The notes beneath the pieces are model-generated. The model made no database searches. It was not told the origin of the DNA and was given only the letters and a program-made list of their open reading frames with translations. Shown piece by piece: positions 43,392 through 55,791 of a DNA stretch of 64,000 bases. This DNA comes from Mikania micrantha (lineage: Eukaryota; Streptophyta; Magnoliopsida; Asterales; Asteraceae). The position numbers and the translations under genes are program-made. The stretch spans positions 59,063,001 to 59,127,000 of the forward strand of contig CM018688.1 in assembly GCA_009363875.1 (NCBI GenBank), read 5' to 3'. The first letter of the stretch is position 1. Each line of letters begins with the position of its first letter.

Positions 43392-44981
43392 TTGGCACCA
43401 TTGTCATCATCGCCCACCATAACTTCCTTCTCATCAACACCAGTCCCTGCACCTGTCGCCTCGCCCTCACTAACCATGCTCGTCTCCCCTGCATCACCAG
43501 CCTTAGTTACCTCCGTTGAAGCCTCTGCCTTATCCCCAGCCAGACCAGCCAATATTTTGCCCCTTTCTCGGAGATTCTTGGCCCAAATTTTCAGTGCCTT
43601 CAGTCTTAGCTTGATTGGCCATTTGGATCTTGGCTCTTAGAACGGCTATGGCAGCAGACTTCTTGGCCCCCTCAATATGTTCTTTGAATTAAAGCTTGTA
43701 GGAGGCCTCCATTTCTTTCATCTGCTTCTTGACCTTGGCAACCTCTTTTTCGTAGTGCCCGGTTTTAGCGGTGATGATCTTCTTTTGATCTTCAAGGTCT
43801 TCGATTTGTTTGTCAAATTGTTCCTTTACAGAAGCATATTTGACTAAGGCCTGCAAGATAGAAATCATTAGGAATATGGAGGGATATATCATCTGGAAAA
43901 ATTTAGAAAACCTTACCTTATTCAAAAGATCGTTAACAGATATGTCAGAGGGATCTTCCAAATCAACGGTGTCTACACCTTTGCGTTTCTTAGCAGTCTT
44001 AGAAGATCGGGTAGTCATCGCACGAGACTTGGGGGCAACTGGGCTAGTTTTCTCTTTCTTGACAGCAAAGAAAGCGTTAAGATCTTCAAGATCAAAGGTT
44101 GATTCTGCGAAAAGGAAACAAGATCAGCAATATTCGGAAATAAATGAAGATAATTCAAGATATGTTGAAATACAACAGGTTCTACCTGAAGTCATTGGAT
44201 CAGCAGCTTCCAGGTTAGCACCAAACTTTCTGTATTGTTCGTCAATCAAAAGAACGAATTTTGTTTTTGCTTTCTTCTTCTTCCACTACAATCGATTCAA
44301 ACTTAGGAGCTGCTCATAACAAAAACAAAATAAATAAAACAGGAGAATAATAAATAAATTTAACTTGAAAGCCCTAAAATTCCTACCCTTTTCCACCCAT
44401 TTTAGAGGAAGAAGTTCTCCATCAGGGATAGAGCTCCTTTTTACAAAGAAGAACCTGTTTCTCCATTCGTCCTCGTTCAAGGTAACACCAGGAACAAGAA
44501 CAGGAGCGCCACTCCTTCTTGGAAGAACAAAACGAGATGAACCATGGGTTCTAAGTTGGTACATTAAAGCAATTTCAAGAATACCAATTTCTTAACCAAA
44601 GTGTTGGTTTAATTAGTGAAGAGTGTACAAGGGACGCCATCCCATAGGCATCAATTGTGGAAAACAGAGCTTAGTGATTGTGAAGAAATCAGAAATAAGA
44701 TCGGGAAAAGGAAATTTCAGACCTAAGGTGAAAGGGTATTCTGGAAAACAAACCCAAGAAGGTGACACATGATCGGCTTTCAATTTTCAGAAAAACTGTG
44801 AAAAATGGTTTCATCAGGAAAAGTTTTTTAAAGGCGTAACAATTCAATTCAATCATTGTTGAATACGCTTCTATTTTGACGATTTAAAGTCAAAATATTC
44901 TCGATTTAAAGTCAAAATATTCTGGTCTGTGAAGTCATCGTTAGAAGAATTGAAGTCGGAGGAGGAAGATGACCCGGACAT
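43392..44981 (-). pseudogene. Antisense gene copy of segment E
   Basis: It has the same plan as in B. A possible start ATG at 44981 (MSGSSSSS) is followed by a first exon with stops but a recognisable domain (SSRFVLPRRSGAPVLV; LNEDEWRNRFFFVKRSS). Introns sit at the same places: G|GTAGGA...GAGCAG|C, CAG|GTAGAA...TCGCAG|AATC and AAG|GTAAGG...TTGCAG|GCC. A middle exon has TRSSKTAKKRKGVD. The last exon is a long helix of Lys/Glu/Gln (KIITAKTGHYEKEVAKVKKQ). Stops in exon 1 make it a pseudogene, but all three intron sites are intact. Confidence 0.65.
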
Positions 44982-45249
44982 TTTTGAAGAAAAATTAAAA
45001 TTGAAAGAAGAGAGGTGGAAGAACTTACCGCAAGAACCAGTTGAAGAAGATGCCATCTAAAGATAGTGAGATGATCATTATATTCTATATAGACGGCTGG
45101 GAATATGTGGGAAACCGCCACAATCAATAAATGTCACATCAATGTTCAAACCACAATTTAAAATTCAAATTTTGAATGAAGAGCCAAAATAAACGGTTAT
45201 TTTTAAATTCTTACCACAAAATAAATTGTCATAAGAATTTAATGGCAAT

Positions 45250-45991
45250 TGTTGTGCCTATAAAATTTTACCTTATAATTTAGAATAATTTGGGATACGG
45301 AATATTTCGGGATAATTAGGAATATTTGCGATCTGATGATTTAAGTAATAAATAATGATCAATTTTTGTTATTTATTATATTCAACACGTGCTGCTAATA
45401 TTTAAATTGAGTCAACAGGTCAATAGAAACAACTATTCCTCTTTTGCCGGAGTATAGAGAAAAATGTGGACTACATGGAGAAGTCATCAACTGTTATGAT
45501 GACTGAGTTAGCGCATGACTTGGAAGTGGACCGGATATTGTGGAACTAAAATAACTTATCGTTGTATAATTTTTTGATATAAATTGAGGCAATGGTATCT
45601 AGGAAGACACATCGGATACACCCGACTTACTTTTACTTTCTTTTGCTCATATATACGACATTCAGAAGCTAGGAACACTTAGCAATCGACCATATGTGCT
45701 CTTTGTTTGTAATTTTGTTTCATTATAGTAATAAGAATAAGGGAGAGTGACGATTGTCACCTCCCCAGGTTTTTATGCCGGCAATTCTAAGGGATTAAGA
45801 GCTTTTGCTCGTATAAATCTTGTGTGTGAGTCGTTTATTTCATTTAATATTCAGAAATATGCCTAGGGATCGTTAGGGATAATTTTATATCAATTTGCTT
45901 ATAAACTATTTTCATGATTGTAAAACACAAAACCCCACTAAACTAATTCGGTTTTGATAAAAATTATACTTGTTAATTTTTGACCGAAACA
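45250..45991 (+). repeat. LTR E: third Tat LTR subfamily, unpaired
   Basis: Begins TGTTGTGCC after a weak purine tract (AATGGCAAT) and ends GACCGAAACA. It is strongly diverged from the B and D LTRs except for the TATA region (TATAAATT at 45578, then GAGGC) and the block 45743-45826 (CACCTCCCCAGGTTTTTATG, GGGATTAAG). It follows an antisense gene, so it is a 3' LTR. No 5' partner, primer site or matching duplication of the following ATAAG is evident. Confidence 0.75.
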
Positions 45992-46106
45992 ATAAGAACA
46001 GTACAAAATTTAAATATCTAATATATTAGAACATTATAAGTAACACTAATACTTATTACGAATCTTAAATATTCTTAAAATAATTTTATTCATAGCAAAC
46101 ATAAAG

Positions 46107-46110
<4 letters not shown>

Positions 46111-46154
<44 letters not shown>
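46111..46154. repeat. (AT)n microsatellite
   Basis: About 22 uninterrupted AT units in the D spacer after LTR E. Confidence 0.95.
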
Positions 46155-46157
<3 letters not shown>

Positions 46158-46268
46158 AATACTAATACAACAAAATCAAGAATATTTTAAATACCCTCAA
46201 AAATATCTTTTGTGGTCAAAAACATTCATAGTCAAATACCAAAAGATTAACTATTATATATCTAAAGT

Positions 46269-46320
46269 CAGTATATCGGGCTTTGCCATGAAAACCATGG
46301 TCCCTCCACCCCATATACTG
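46269..46320 (+). other. Tat 3'-region hairpin H5 (element D)
   Basis: Outer stem CAGTATATCGGG/CCCCATATACTG (11 of 12 pairs), internal loop CTTTG/TCCCTCCA, inner stem CCATG/CATGG, loop AAAAC. Confidence 0.75.
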
Positions 46321-46347
46321 AGATTGTTAGTCCAAATATTAAAAATA

Positions 46348-46390
46348 TTTTAGGCTTCGCCATGTAAATACATGGTCCCTCCACCTAAAA
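46348..46390 (+). other. Tat 3'-region hairpin H6 (element D)
   Basis: Outer stem TTTTAGG/CCTAAAA, internal loop CTTCG/TCCCTCCA, inner stem CCATGT/ACATGG, loop AAAT. Confidence 0.75.
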
Positions 46391-46481
46391 ATCCTGAAAT
46401 TGTCTGCATATCTTGGGACTTAACACCACAACATTGTTTACAAACAAACAAATCATAAAAAGAACCACAAACATAAAGGGC

Positions 46482-47395
46482 TCAGATCTTATCAACTCTA
46501 TCTTCATCGCCCATCACTACATCACCACCTGCACCTACACCTGCACCAGCACCCATATCCTCGCCCTCCGCTGCCTTACTAGTCTCTACCACACTGGCTG
46601 TCTTCACCGCTGCATTAGAAGCCTCCGCCATATCTTTAGTCAAGTTGCTCAAGATCTTGGTCCAGTCAGCAAGATCCTTTCCCCACAGGTCTGCTCCATC
46701 CTGCTTGGATTTCTCCGCCATTTGGATTTTTGCTTTAAGGATGGAAATGGCGGCTGACTTCTTGGTGCCCTCAATGATATTCTTAACCTTCAGCTTGTGA
46801 GCAGTATCATTGTCCTTGACCAGCTTCTTTAATTTCTGGGCTTCCTTCTCATAGTGACCAGCTTTGGCTAGAACAATCTTCTTCTAGTCTTCAAGATCCT
46901 CAATTTGCTTCTCGAAAGCTTCCTTATCATTAGCAATTTTCAGGATAGCCTGCAAAAATAGAAATATTTCAGAATATGGCCAGGATATAAAAAGCAAAAT
47001 TCTAAAGATAACCTTCTGAAGAAGATCAGCAACAGGGAAGTCCAGGATATCATCCACGTTTATAACATCAGCGCCCTTACGTTTCTTAGAGGTTTTGGTG
47101 GAGCGAGTATGCATGATCCTCGCTTTGGGGGCTACGGGACTAGCTTTTTCCGTCTTGATGGTCAAAAAATCGTTTAGGTCTTCAAGATCAAAGGCAGACT
47201 CTAGAAAATAGGAAAATAAAAACGAGGACTATAAAACTAAAGCAACACCAACAAACCTTAGAAATGATACCTGATGTCATTTGAGCTTGAGATTGTTGGG
47301 AAGATGCATTATGGGCCGGGGATATATTGGGGATATCTGCTCTCAATGACACTCCGAACTTTCGCTCCTTTTCCTCTATTTGTAGCAGGGCTTGT
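46482..47395 (-). pseudogene. Antisense gene of element D, downstream exons
   Basis: Exons 2 (remainder, to 47271), 3 (about 47200-47014) and 4 (about 46950-46482) of the antisense gene. The first part of exon 2 and exon 1 lie beyond element C at 59880-60568. Recognisable parts are SSQQSQAQMTSG before the donor CTG|GTATCA, a basic stretch TRSTKTSKKRKGAD and a C-terminal acidic tail (GDEDRVDKI). An in-frame stop in exon 4 (near 46885) and the C insertion make it inactive. Protein similarity to the B copy is high. Confidence 0.65.
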
Positions 47396-50300
47396 TGTAT
47401 CATCAGTGCCGAAACCATTGCCGGAACAGTGATCGCTACAGTAACTTGCACAGTAACTCAGGTACACACTACGCGAAACTATGTATATGCTATTGACTCT
47501 GGATGCTTGACACTAAACTATTATGCTATTGTTCTGAAATCTGACTTAGACCATATGGTTTAACAGTCAGAAACACATCAGACAACACTGAACATGTACA
47601 CACATGTTTGATTTGATGCTATTATGTATATACGTATGCGAGGATAAACCAAACAAAACCATAACAGTTGCTGTTACAGAATGCTAAACCGACGAATTAT
47701 TCGTATAGGTGACGATCTGTACGAATAAATCTGAAAGTTTAACGTTCTGAAATGATGACTGAAAAATATAAAACAAGAATCAGAAAGTGAAACCAACGTC
47801 GTGTTCGTTCGGGTGATGATTCGAACGAATACGCGCGATGGTGACGTGTTCTAATGAAACGAAAAACGACAAACGAACGATAATAAATTTAAAGAAATAT
47901 AATATTTAACGTTTTACAATTTTGAAACTCATCAAAAATAAATTTAAGAAACTCTCTTTATTTAAAACACGTAAAATTACGTGTAACGGTCCGGAAATGC
48001 AACTGAGACGAAAAACGAGCAACCGAAACGAACCCGAATACCCTCGGGGTATTTAAACCCTAAATGAGGCTTTCACCTCATTTTTCTACAACCTATTTCT
48101 CTCTCTCTCTAAAACACTCTCTAGCCGTCACCCTCTCTCTCTCTCACTAACTTCTCTCTACCAAAAATCACTCAAAACTCAACCATTTTGCAAAATTTTG
48201 GTGCCAAATCTAAGCTACGAACGTCCTCTACATAAAAGTACAACGGATCGGAAGTTCTAACCAACAATACTCAAGGTAATGAGCCATAAAGTTTCGGGAA
48301 AATAGGGTTTCTTAACCCTTTGTTCGACCAAAAACCCTAAACCCTAGCTGAACAAACCTTATGGTAGTGGTTAACAGGTTCGCTTATGGGCCGAACCCTT
48401 ACCATGTAACCTTGATCGGCCACTTATAGATCCTCCGGCCCAAAGTGTTAATCCGGCCTACCTTGTCAAAACCATTATTTGGCCCATGTGACTTCATTGG
48501 CCCATGCCCAACCTATGCGGTCCGCTCACACACACACTCTGCCCAAGTAGATTATTCAACCTACACACCTACAAGGCCAACACTTTAATTGTAATAAGCC
48601 CAATATATTTATTCGGCCCGCATACAATAAATGAAAACAAATGCCTAAACCAACTTATTAAGGATAACATACATGGATATTTTGTATAACCCCTAATTAC
48701 TACAAAAGTAGTATAATTCGTTGAGTTAATACATTAATAACACTTGAACGTGATAAGTTTACACGTGTTTGGATTAAAGGCAAAGACAAGCATATTAACT
48801 CAAACTTAAATTGATTAAGTATCATTAGAATCAACAATGGAAAACAAGGGCCGAATAAAGTCCGAGACACACGAGTGGTAGCCTACTTTAGGGCTAACAC
48901 ATACAAACACACGAATCATTACAGCTTGTACTTATAAGTTGCAAACAACATGAAATCAATACAGGATCGTGAATATTACTACAAACACAACAACGAGCGC
49001 GCGCATTCTTTTTTATACTTAGTCAACCACTTCGAACACAAGGTGAGTTTATTTGTCCCTTTTCAAACTATTTGTTTTACCTCAGGACTGACAGCATGTT
49101 ATACATTTTAAACAACTATTGAAATGCTATTAAATGCTTTTATGCTTATTCATGATACTTACACCAATGCCTAAGCTCGTAACTCTTATTTTGGAAGCTA
49201 AATACTAAGACTCAAACTATACGTTTGATGCCTATGCTATAAACTAATGCTTATACTATTTGCTTGATGCTTATGTTTAAAACTCGTTGCTCAAACTATA
49301 TGCTTGATGCTCATGCTAGAAACTCTATGCTCAAACTATATGCACGATGCTTATGCTATAAACTCTATGCTTACACTATATGCGCAATGCTAATGATATA
49401 GATTATGTGCTCAAATTATATGCTAATTTTATAAGCTAAATGCTCAAAACTATGATTGTATGCTAAATGCTAAACTTGTATCTATTCATGGACTGTGTAA
49501 TTGCTAAAAATTGCTAGAGCAAAGCTTGTACCCATGAATGAGATACGTGAAAGCCAAACTATGCGAATGCTAAGCTCTTATGTATATATGAGATACGTAA
49601 TTGCCAAACATTGCTAGAGCAAGGCTTGTATCTGCAAATAGGAGATAGGTGAATGCTAAACTATGTGTGTGTGCACAGCTTGTGTCTATATATGAGATAC
49701 CTAAATGCCAAACATTGCTAGAGCAAGGCTTGTGTCTGCATATATGAGATACGTAAATGCTAAACTATTCGGATGTTAAGCTAAAACCAATTCATGAGAT
49801 ACGTAATGGCTAAACATTGCTAGAGCAAAGCTTGTACCCATGAATGAGATACGTGAAAGCTAAACTATGCGAATGCTAAGCTCTTATCTATATACGAGAT
49901 ACGTAATTGCCAAACATTGCTAGAGCAAGGCTTGTATCTACATATAGGAGATAGGTGAATGCTAAACTATGTGTGTGTGCACAGCTTGTGTCTATATATG
50001 AGATACGTAAATGCCAAACATTGCTAGAGCAAGGCTTGTGTCTGCATATATGAGATACATAAATGCTAAACTATTCGGATGCTAAGCTAAAACCAATTCA
50101 TGAGATACGTAATGGCTAAACATTGCTAGAGCAAAGCTTGTATATGTTCGTGGGCTACGTAATTTCTAAACATTGCTAGAGCAAAGCTTGTACCCATGCA
50201 TGAGATTGGTGGAAGCTAAACTATGATTGTGAAACTATTATTCTCGTACAACAGGCTATAAAAGCTAATCTACATGAATGCTATAAACTTGTAAACTCTA

Positions 50301-50959
50301 AACAATATACTAAAGCTATGACGAAGAATGGATTGAATGGTAGGTAAAAGGCTTAATTATCATTAACAACAATATCATATGTGGTTTAGTATGTGGTGGG
50401 ATGGTGTCTGGGTGGGTTGTAGGCTTCACCCTTTCATATGCCCTATATATAAGCATATCGAATTGGATATTACATGTGATGTTAATGAGATTAAGGTTTT
50501 ACCAAAAAGGTTTGCTAAAGCTATTTTTCAACCTATTAAACTATATGAACTCACCAACCATTGTGTTGACTTTGTTTTCTTACATACTTTCTCAGGAGAT
50601 GCACTGGAATAAACTAAGGCTCAGGATTGCATGCTAGGATGCCCAGATAGAGGACCTAGTAGACTTTTGGGAAGCACATACTTTGATACTTGATGTGAAT
50701 CACTTTTGATATCTTGTACATATACAAGATAGGAAACCCTTGATTCTTTTGATAGGTTTACTTAGTTAAATTACCAAACATTGACAATTGTAATTTAACT
50801 TTGTAATCCTAGTTTAATGATATATTGTGCTTTAGTTATTCTTAACATTGATGCTATGTAAACAATCTGATCATCACGATTATTACTCACGATATCACGC
50901 CCCGAGAACCTTCTGCCCGGCGGGGAAGTCGATCCGTCCCGCCGGCTCGGGGTGTGACA
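47396..50959 (+). repeat. 5' LTR of element C
   Basis: Begins TGTATCATCAGTGCC and ends GGGGTGTGACA. It contains the conserved hairpin (47685-47741), GGCCCA/TGGGCC motifs (48415-48560), the repeat array 49150-50230 and a TATA candidate at 50444. It lacks a 605-base segment present in the 3' LTR (junction 48343/48344). Confidence 0.92.
49150..50230 (+). repeat. Layered tandem repeats in LTR C
   Basis: The first part repeats a ~35-60-base unit built on ACTATATGCTTGATGCTTATG. From about 49480 a ~75-base unit (CATTGCTAGAGCAAAGCTTGT ... GAGATACGTAA) repeats about ten times and forms a higher-order period near 308 bases (compare 49512 with 49820). The 3' LTR carries the same array at about 58070-59130. 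Confidence 0.8.
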
Positions 50960-51126
50960 GATTGGTATCAGAGCTCAAGGTTATAGAGAATAATAGGTCA
51001 TTTACTTAAACGGTTTGGCCTAGACTATAACTTAGGGACCCTCATGTAGAGAACATAGGATTTAGGTTTGCATTATGTCTTCTGCATTCGATCACTGCAC
51101 TAACCAATATTCTTTTAGTTATGATC

Positions 51127-52822
51127 AGAATGCCGCCTAGAAGACAACCGACTCCGATACCTACTCCGCAAACCTCAGCGCCACACTCTTCAACACCATA
51201 ACTTGCTGATTCACCGCCGCCTCTTCCTCCCCCACCTAGTCCTCCTCCGAACCCAAATGCAGCTCCAGTTCTCCACCCTGCTATTGTTGCTTTGGCAACA
51301 CTTTTGAGCAGCCAACTGACAAACCAACTGAAGGATGTCATCCCAAAGATGATAAACAGGATTCAAGGTCATGGCAACAATTCTGGTCACACGACGCGGG
51401 AAGCTAGTGGGAACACTGGCCATACTACAGACTGCTCCTACAAGTCATTTGTAGGAAGCAAGCAACCAGGCTTTACTGGTGTTGAAGGAGCCGTTGGACT
51501 GATCCAATGGCTAGAAAAGATGGAGACCACATTGGACATAAGCGGTTGTCCGAAACATCACAAAGTTCGCTATGCAGCTGGGTCTTTTAGCAAGCGAGCT
51601 TTGACGTGGTGGAACTCCTAGATTCGAGCAAGAGTCAGGGATGAAGCACTGACAATGCCTTGGGCAGACTTCAAAATTCTTCTGAGGAACGACTTTTGTC
51701 CGAAGCATGAACTACAGAAGCTGGAAGTTGAGCTCTCAAACCACGTTATGAAGGGAGCTGATCACATGACCTTCACCACTCGCTATCATGAATTGGTAGC
51801 CTTGGTGCCAGAGATGGTGCCAACTCTGGAGAAGCTGATTGATAGATATGTAGTTGGATTACCCTCCTGCATTCAAAGCATTGTGCTGGCTGCTAACCCT
51901 GCTACACTAGAGTCAGCCATCTCTCTATCAGCTAAACTCACTAATGTAATGGTGAATTCAGGAGTTTTGAAGAACGAGACAGGAAAGGCTAAGGAAGAAT
52001 CAACAAGGAAGCCTGAACACCACCAAAATAAAAAGAAAAAGGTCGTCAAGAACTATGTGATGACCGCACCTCTAAGACAAGCTCATGCAGTACCTACTAA
52101 TGTTGCACCCATGAACTATGTTAGAGTGCATCCTCAGTGTACTCACTGCAAGTATCACCATCATGCTACAGCCCAACATAGGAAGTGCACGAATTGTGGT
52201 CGATTTGGACACTGGGTTACGCAGTGTCGCACTCCCGCAACACAAGCTACCAACAATGCTGCTAGAGCACTACCTCCACCACCAAACCCAGGCAAACAAC
52301 AACCGAGGCTGCTATAACTGTGGAGAAGCGGGTCATTTCTCCCGGGACTGCCAGAAGAGAGTGCAACAAGGATCCCGAGCACCTCGTGGACGGGATTTTG
52401 TTATTGGAGCCAATGCAGCACGCCAAGACCCTAATATGGTCACGGGTACATTTCTTTTACATGAATCTTATGCATCTATTCTGTTTGACACTGGTGCAGA
52501 CCAGAGTTTTATTTCATCTGATTTTGCACGTCAACTTAATCTTACTGAGGAAACTTTAGACTCCCCTTACATTATCGAAGTAGCAAATGGGAAACAAATC
52601 ACAGTTAGCACTATACTTAGGAACTGCCCACTTACACTCACTGATCACACATATACCATCGACTTGCTACCGATGGAGTTGGGCAGTTTCGACATCATCG
52701 TTGGGATGGATTGGCTATCTCTCAATAGAGTGGAAGTCATCTGTTCCGAAAAACTACTTCGGATTCTAGTGGCGAATGATCGTGGGGATCAAGCAAAGCG
52801 TGGTGTCAAAATCATATCATGA
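51127..52822 (+). pseudogene. Gag and protease of element C (broken)
   Basis: The start context matches A (ATGATCAGAATGCCGCC at about 51121). A TAA stops the N-terminal frame near 51200, TAG falls at 51619, and a frameshift near 52300 separates the knuckles. Recognisable parts: the Gag core (EGAVGLIQWLEKMETTLDIS; LEVELSNHVMKGADHM), knuckles CTNCGRFGHWVTQC and CYNCGEAGHFSRDC, protease LFDTGADQSFISSDFARQL. Clearly homologous to A, but inactive. Confidence 0.85.
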
Positions 52823-55757
52823 ATAAAAGCGCGTAAGTGTCTACAGAAGAAATGTATAGCTTTCTTAGCTCACTTGGTGGAAAAGGAGAAAGAAAAGAAA
52901 ACGATACAAGAAGTGCCAATAGTAAAGGAATATCCTGAAGTATTTCATGAAGACCTACCCGGTTTGCCACCTGTGCGACCGGTAGAGTTTCGCATTGATT
53001 TGATTCCTGGAGCAACACCTGTTGCCAAATCTCCTTACAGGTTAGCACCTTCGGAGATGCAGGAATTGTCGAATCAACTACAGGAGCTACTCGACAAAGG
53101 TTTCATCCGACCGAGCTACTCACCTTCGGGAGCTCCGGTTTTGTTCGTGAAAAAGAATGATTGATCCTTTCGCATTTGTATAGACTACAAGGAGCTAAAC
53201 AAACTAACCATCAAGAATCGATATCCACTACCGAGGATTGATGATTTGTTTGACCAAATACAAGGGGCTCAGTAGTTTTCGAAGATTGACTTGCGGTAGA
53301 TATCATCAGCTCAGAGTTCAAGTCGAAGACATACTAAAGACGGCGTTTCGTACCAGATACGGGCATTACGAATTTATGGTGATCCCTTTTGGATTGACGA
53401 ATGCACCTGCAGTTTTCATGGATCTCATGAACCGAGTATGCAAGTCGTACTTAGATCAATTTGTCATTCTTTTCATTGATGACATACTGATCTATTCCAA
53501 AAGCAAGACAGAACACGAGCAACATCTTAGAATGATCTTGGAACTGTTAAAGGAAGAGAAGCTTTATGCCAAATTCTCTAAGTGTGAATTTTGGTTAAAA
53601 GAGGTTCAATTCCTGGGTCATGTAGTTAACAGCAAGGGAATACACATAGACCCTGCCAAGATCGAAGCAATAAAAGACTGGGATACTCCTAAGACACCAA
53701 CGGAGATACGTTCCTTTCTTGGCTTAGCAGGCTATTATAGGAGGTTTATTTCAAAATTTTATAAGATAGCTCTGCCACTCACTAAGCTAACACAAAAAAG
53801 CGATCCGTTCATTTGGGAGCAGAAACAAGAAGATGCCTTCCAGACTTTGAAGCAAAAGCTATGTGACGCTCCAATCTTATCTCTCCCAGACGGTTGTGAT
53901 GACTTTGTAGTATATTGTGATGAATCCCATTAGGGACTCGGCTGTGTACTGATGCAACGAGACAAAGTTATCGCATATGCTTCAAGACAACTAAAGATTC
54001 ATGAGAAGAATTACACCACTTATGATCTGGAACTGGGAGCAGTAGTGTTCGCACTAAAGATTTGGAGGCATTACTTATATGGAATCAATTGTACCATATT
54101 TACTGATCAAAAGAGTCTGCAGCACATATTTGATCAGAAGGAACTCAACATGCGATAGCGACGTTGGGTTGAACTTCTGAATGATTACGACTGTTTAATC
54201 AAGTACCATCCGGGCAAGGCAAACGTTGTAGCTGATGCCTTGAGTCGAAAGGAACGGGTTAAACCCTTGCGCGTTAGAGCAATGGGGATGACTGTGCAAA
54301 CAAGCTTACGTGACAACATTATTCAAGCACAACAAGAGGTTGTGGAACGAGGAAACTTGAAGAAAGAACTAGATTGTGGAGCAGAAAAGCAATTCGAAAC
54401 AAAACCCGATGGAATCATCTACTACCAGGATCCGGTATGGATTCCTGCAGTGGATGGATTGAGAAAGCTTATCTTTGATGAAGCACACAAGACCAAGTAC
54501 TCTGTGCATCCTGGTGCTGATAAAATGTACCAAGACTTACGAATGTTTTATTGGTGGCCGGGTATGAAGAAAGACATCGCCGAGTACGTTGGTCGATGCC
54601 TTACGTGTGCCAAAGTGAAGGCAGAACACCAGAAACCGTCAGGTTTACTGGAACAGCCTGAAATACCACTTTGGAAGTGGTAACAGATAGCTATGGACTT
54701 TATTACCAAGCTACCCCGCACTTCCAGTGGCCAAGACACTATTTGGGTTATCATTGATCGGTTAACCAATCTGCTGATTTCTTGCCAATGTGAGAAACTT
54801 ACACGATGGATAAACTAGCGAAACTCTACATCAACGAGATAGTGGTACGCCATGGTGTACCATTGTCTATCATCTCAGATCGTGATAGCAGATTTACATC
54901 AAGATTCTGGCAATCATTGCAGAAATCTCTAGGGACACTTAAACTTGAGTACAGCATACCACCCACAAACGGATGGTCAAAGCGAACGTACTATACAAAC
55001 ATTGGAGGATAAGTTGAGAACTTGTGTTCTAGACTTTGGTGGGAATTGGGATTCTCATTTGCCACTGATCTAATTTTCCTACAACAACAGTTATCATAAC
55101 AGCATCGGTTGCGAACCATTCGAGACTCTTTATGGCCGGAAATGTCGGTCACCGATCTGTTGGTCTGAAGTGGGAGATAATCGAATAACCGGGCCAGAAC
55201 TCATCCAAGAAACTACAGACAAAATAGCTCGGATACAACAAAGGCTACAAGCAACACGAAGCAGACAAAAGAGCTATGCCGACAAACGACACAAGCCGTT
55301 GGAATTCCAAGTGGGAGACCGCGTCATGTTAAAGGTATCCCCTTGTAAAGGCGTAGTCCGTTTTTGGAAGATTGGCAAACTAGCACCACGATACGTGGGA
55401 CCGTTCGAGATCATCGAGCGCATTGGTCCTGTGGCGTATAGACTAACGTTACCATATGAACTTAGTGGTGTACATGACGTGTTTCACGTCTCAAACTTGA
55501 AGAAATGTCTTACTGATGAAACACTTGTCATACCAGTTGAAGAAATTCAATTGGATGAACATTTACACTTTGTCGAAGAACCTTTGGAGATTATGGATCG
55601 CAAGGTTAAGAAACTGAGGCGAAGCCGTATTCCGATTGTCAAGGTTCGTTGGAACTCAAAGCGCGGGCCTGAGTTTACTTGGGAACGCGAAGATCACATG
55701 AAGTCTAAGTATCCCCAACTGTTCACAGAGGAAATCGTATCGGATAACGATTCTTAA
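52823..55757 (+). pseudogene. RT, RNase H, integrase and chromodomain of element C (broken)
   Basis: Consecutive fragments follow the A polyprotein. RT start (52874-53164, then TGA); RT core with the catalytic FIDD (53238-53933); a TAG at 53932; RNase H (53952-54158, then TAG); integrase zinc region (54240-54683, then TAA); the catalytic core in pieces (54806-55012, with a shift in the HPQTDGQSE region); and the C-terminus with the chromodomain (55170-55757; WNSKRGPEFTWE). At least eight disabling changes are visible. Confidence 0.88.
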
Positions 55758-55791
55758 ATTTCGGGACGAAATTTCTCTAACAAGGGGAGAC

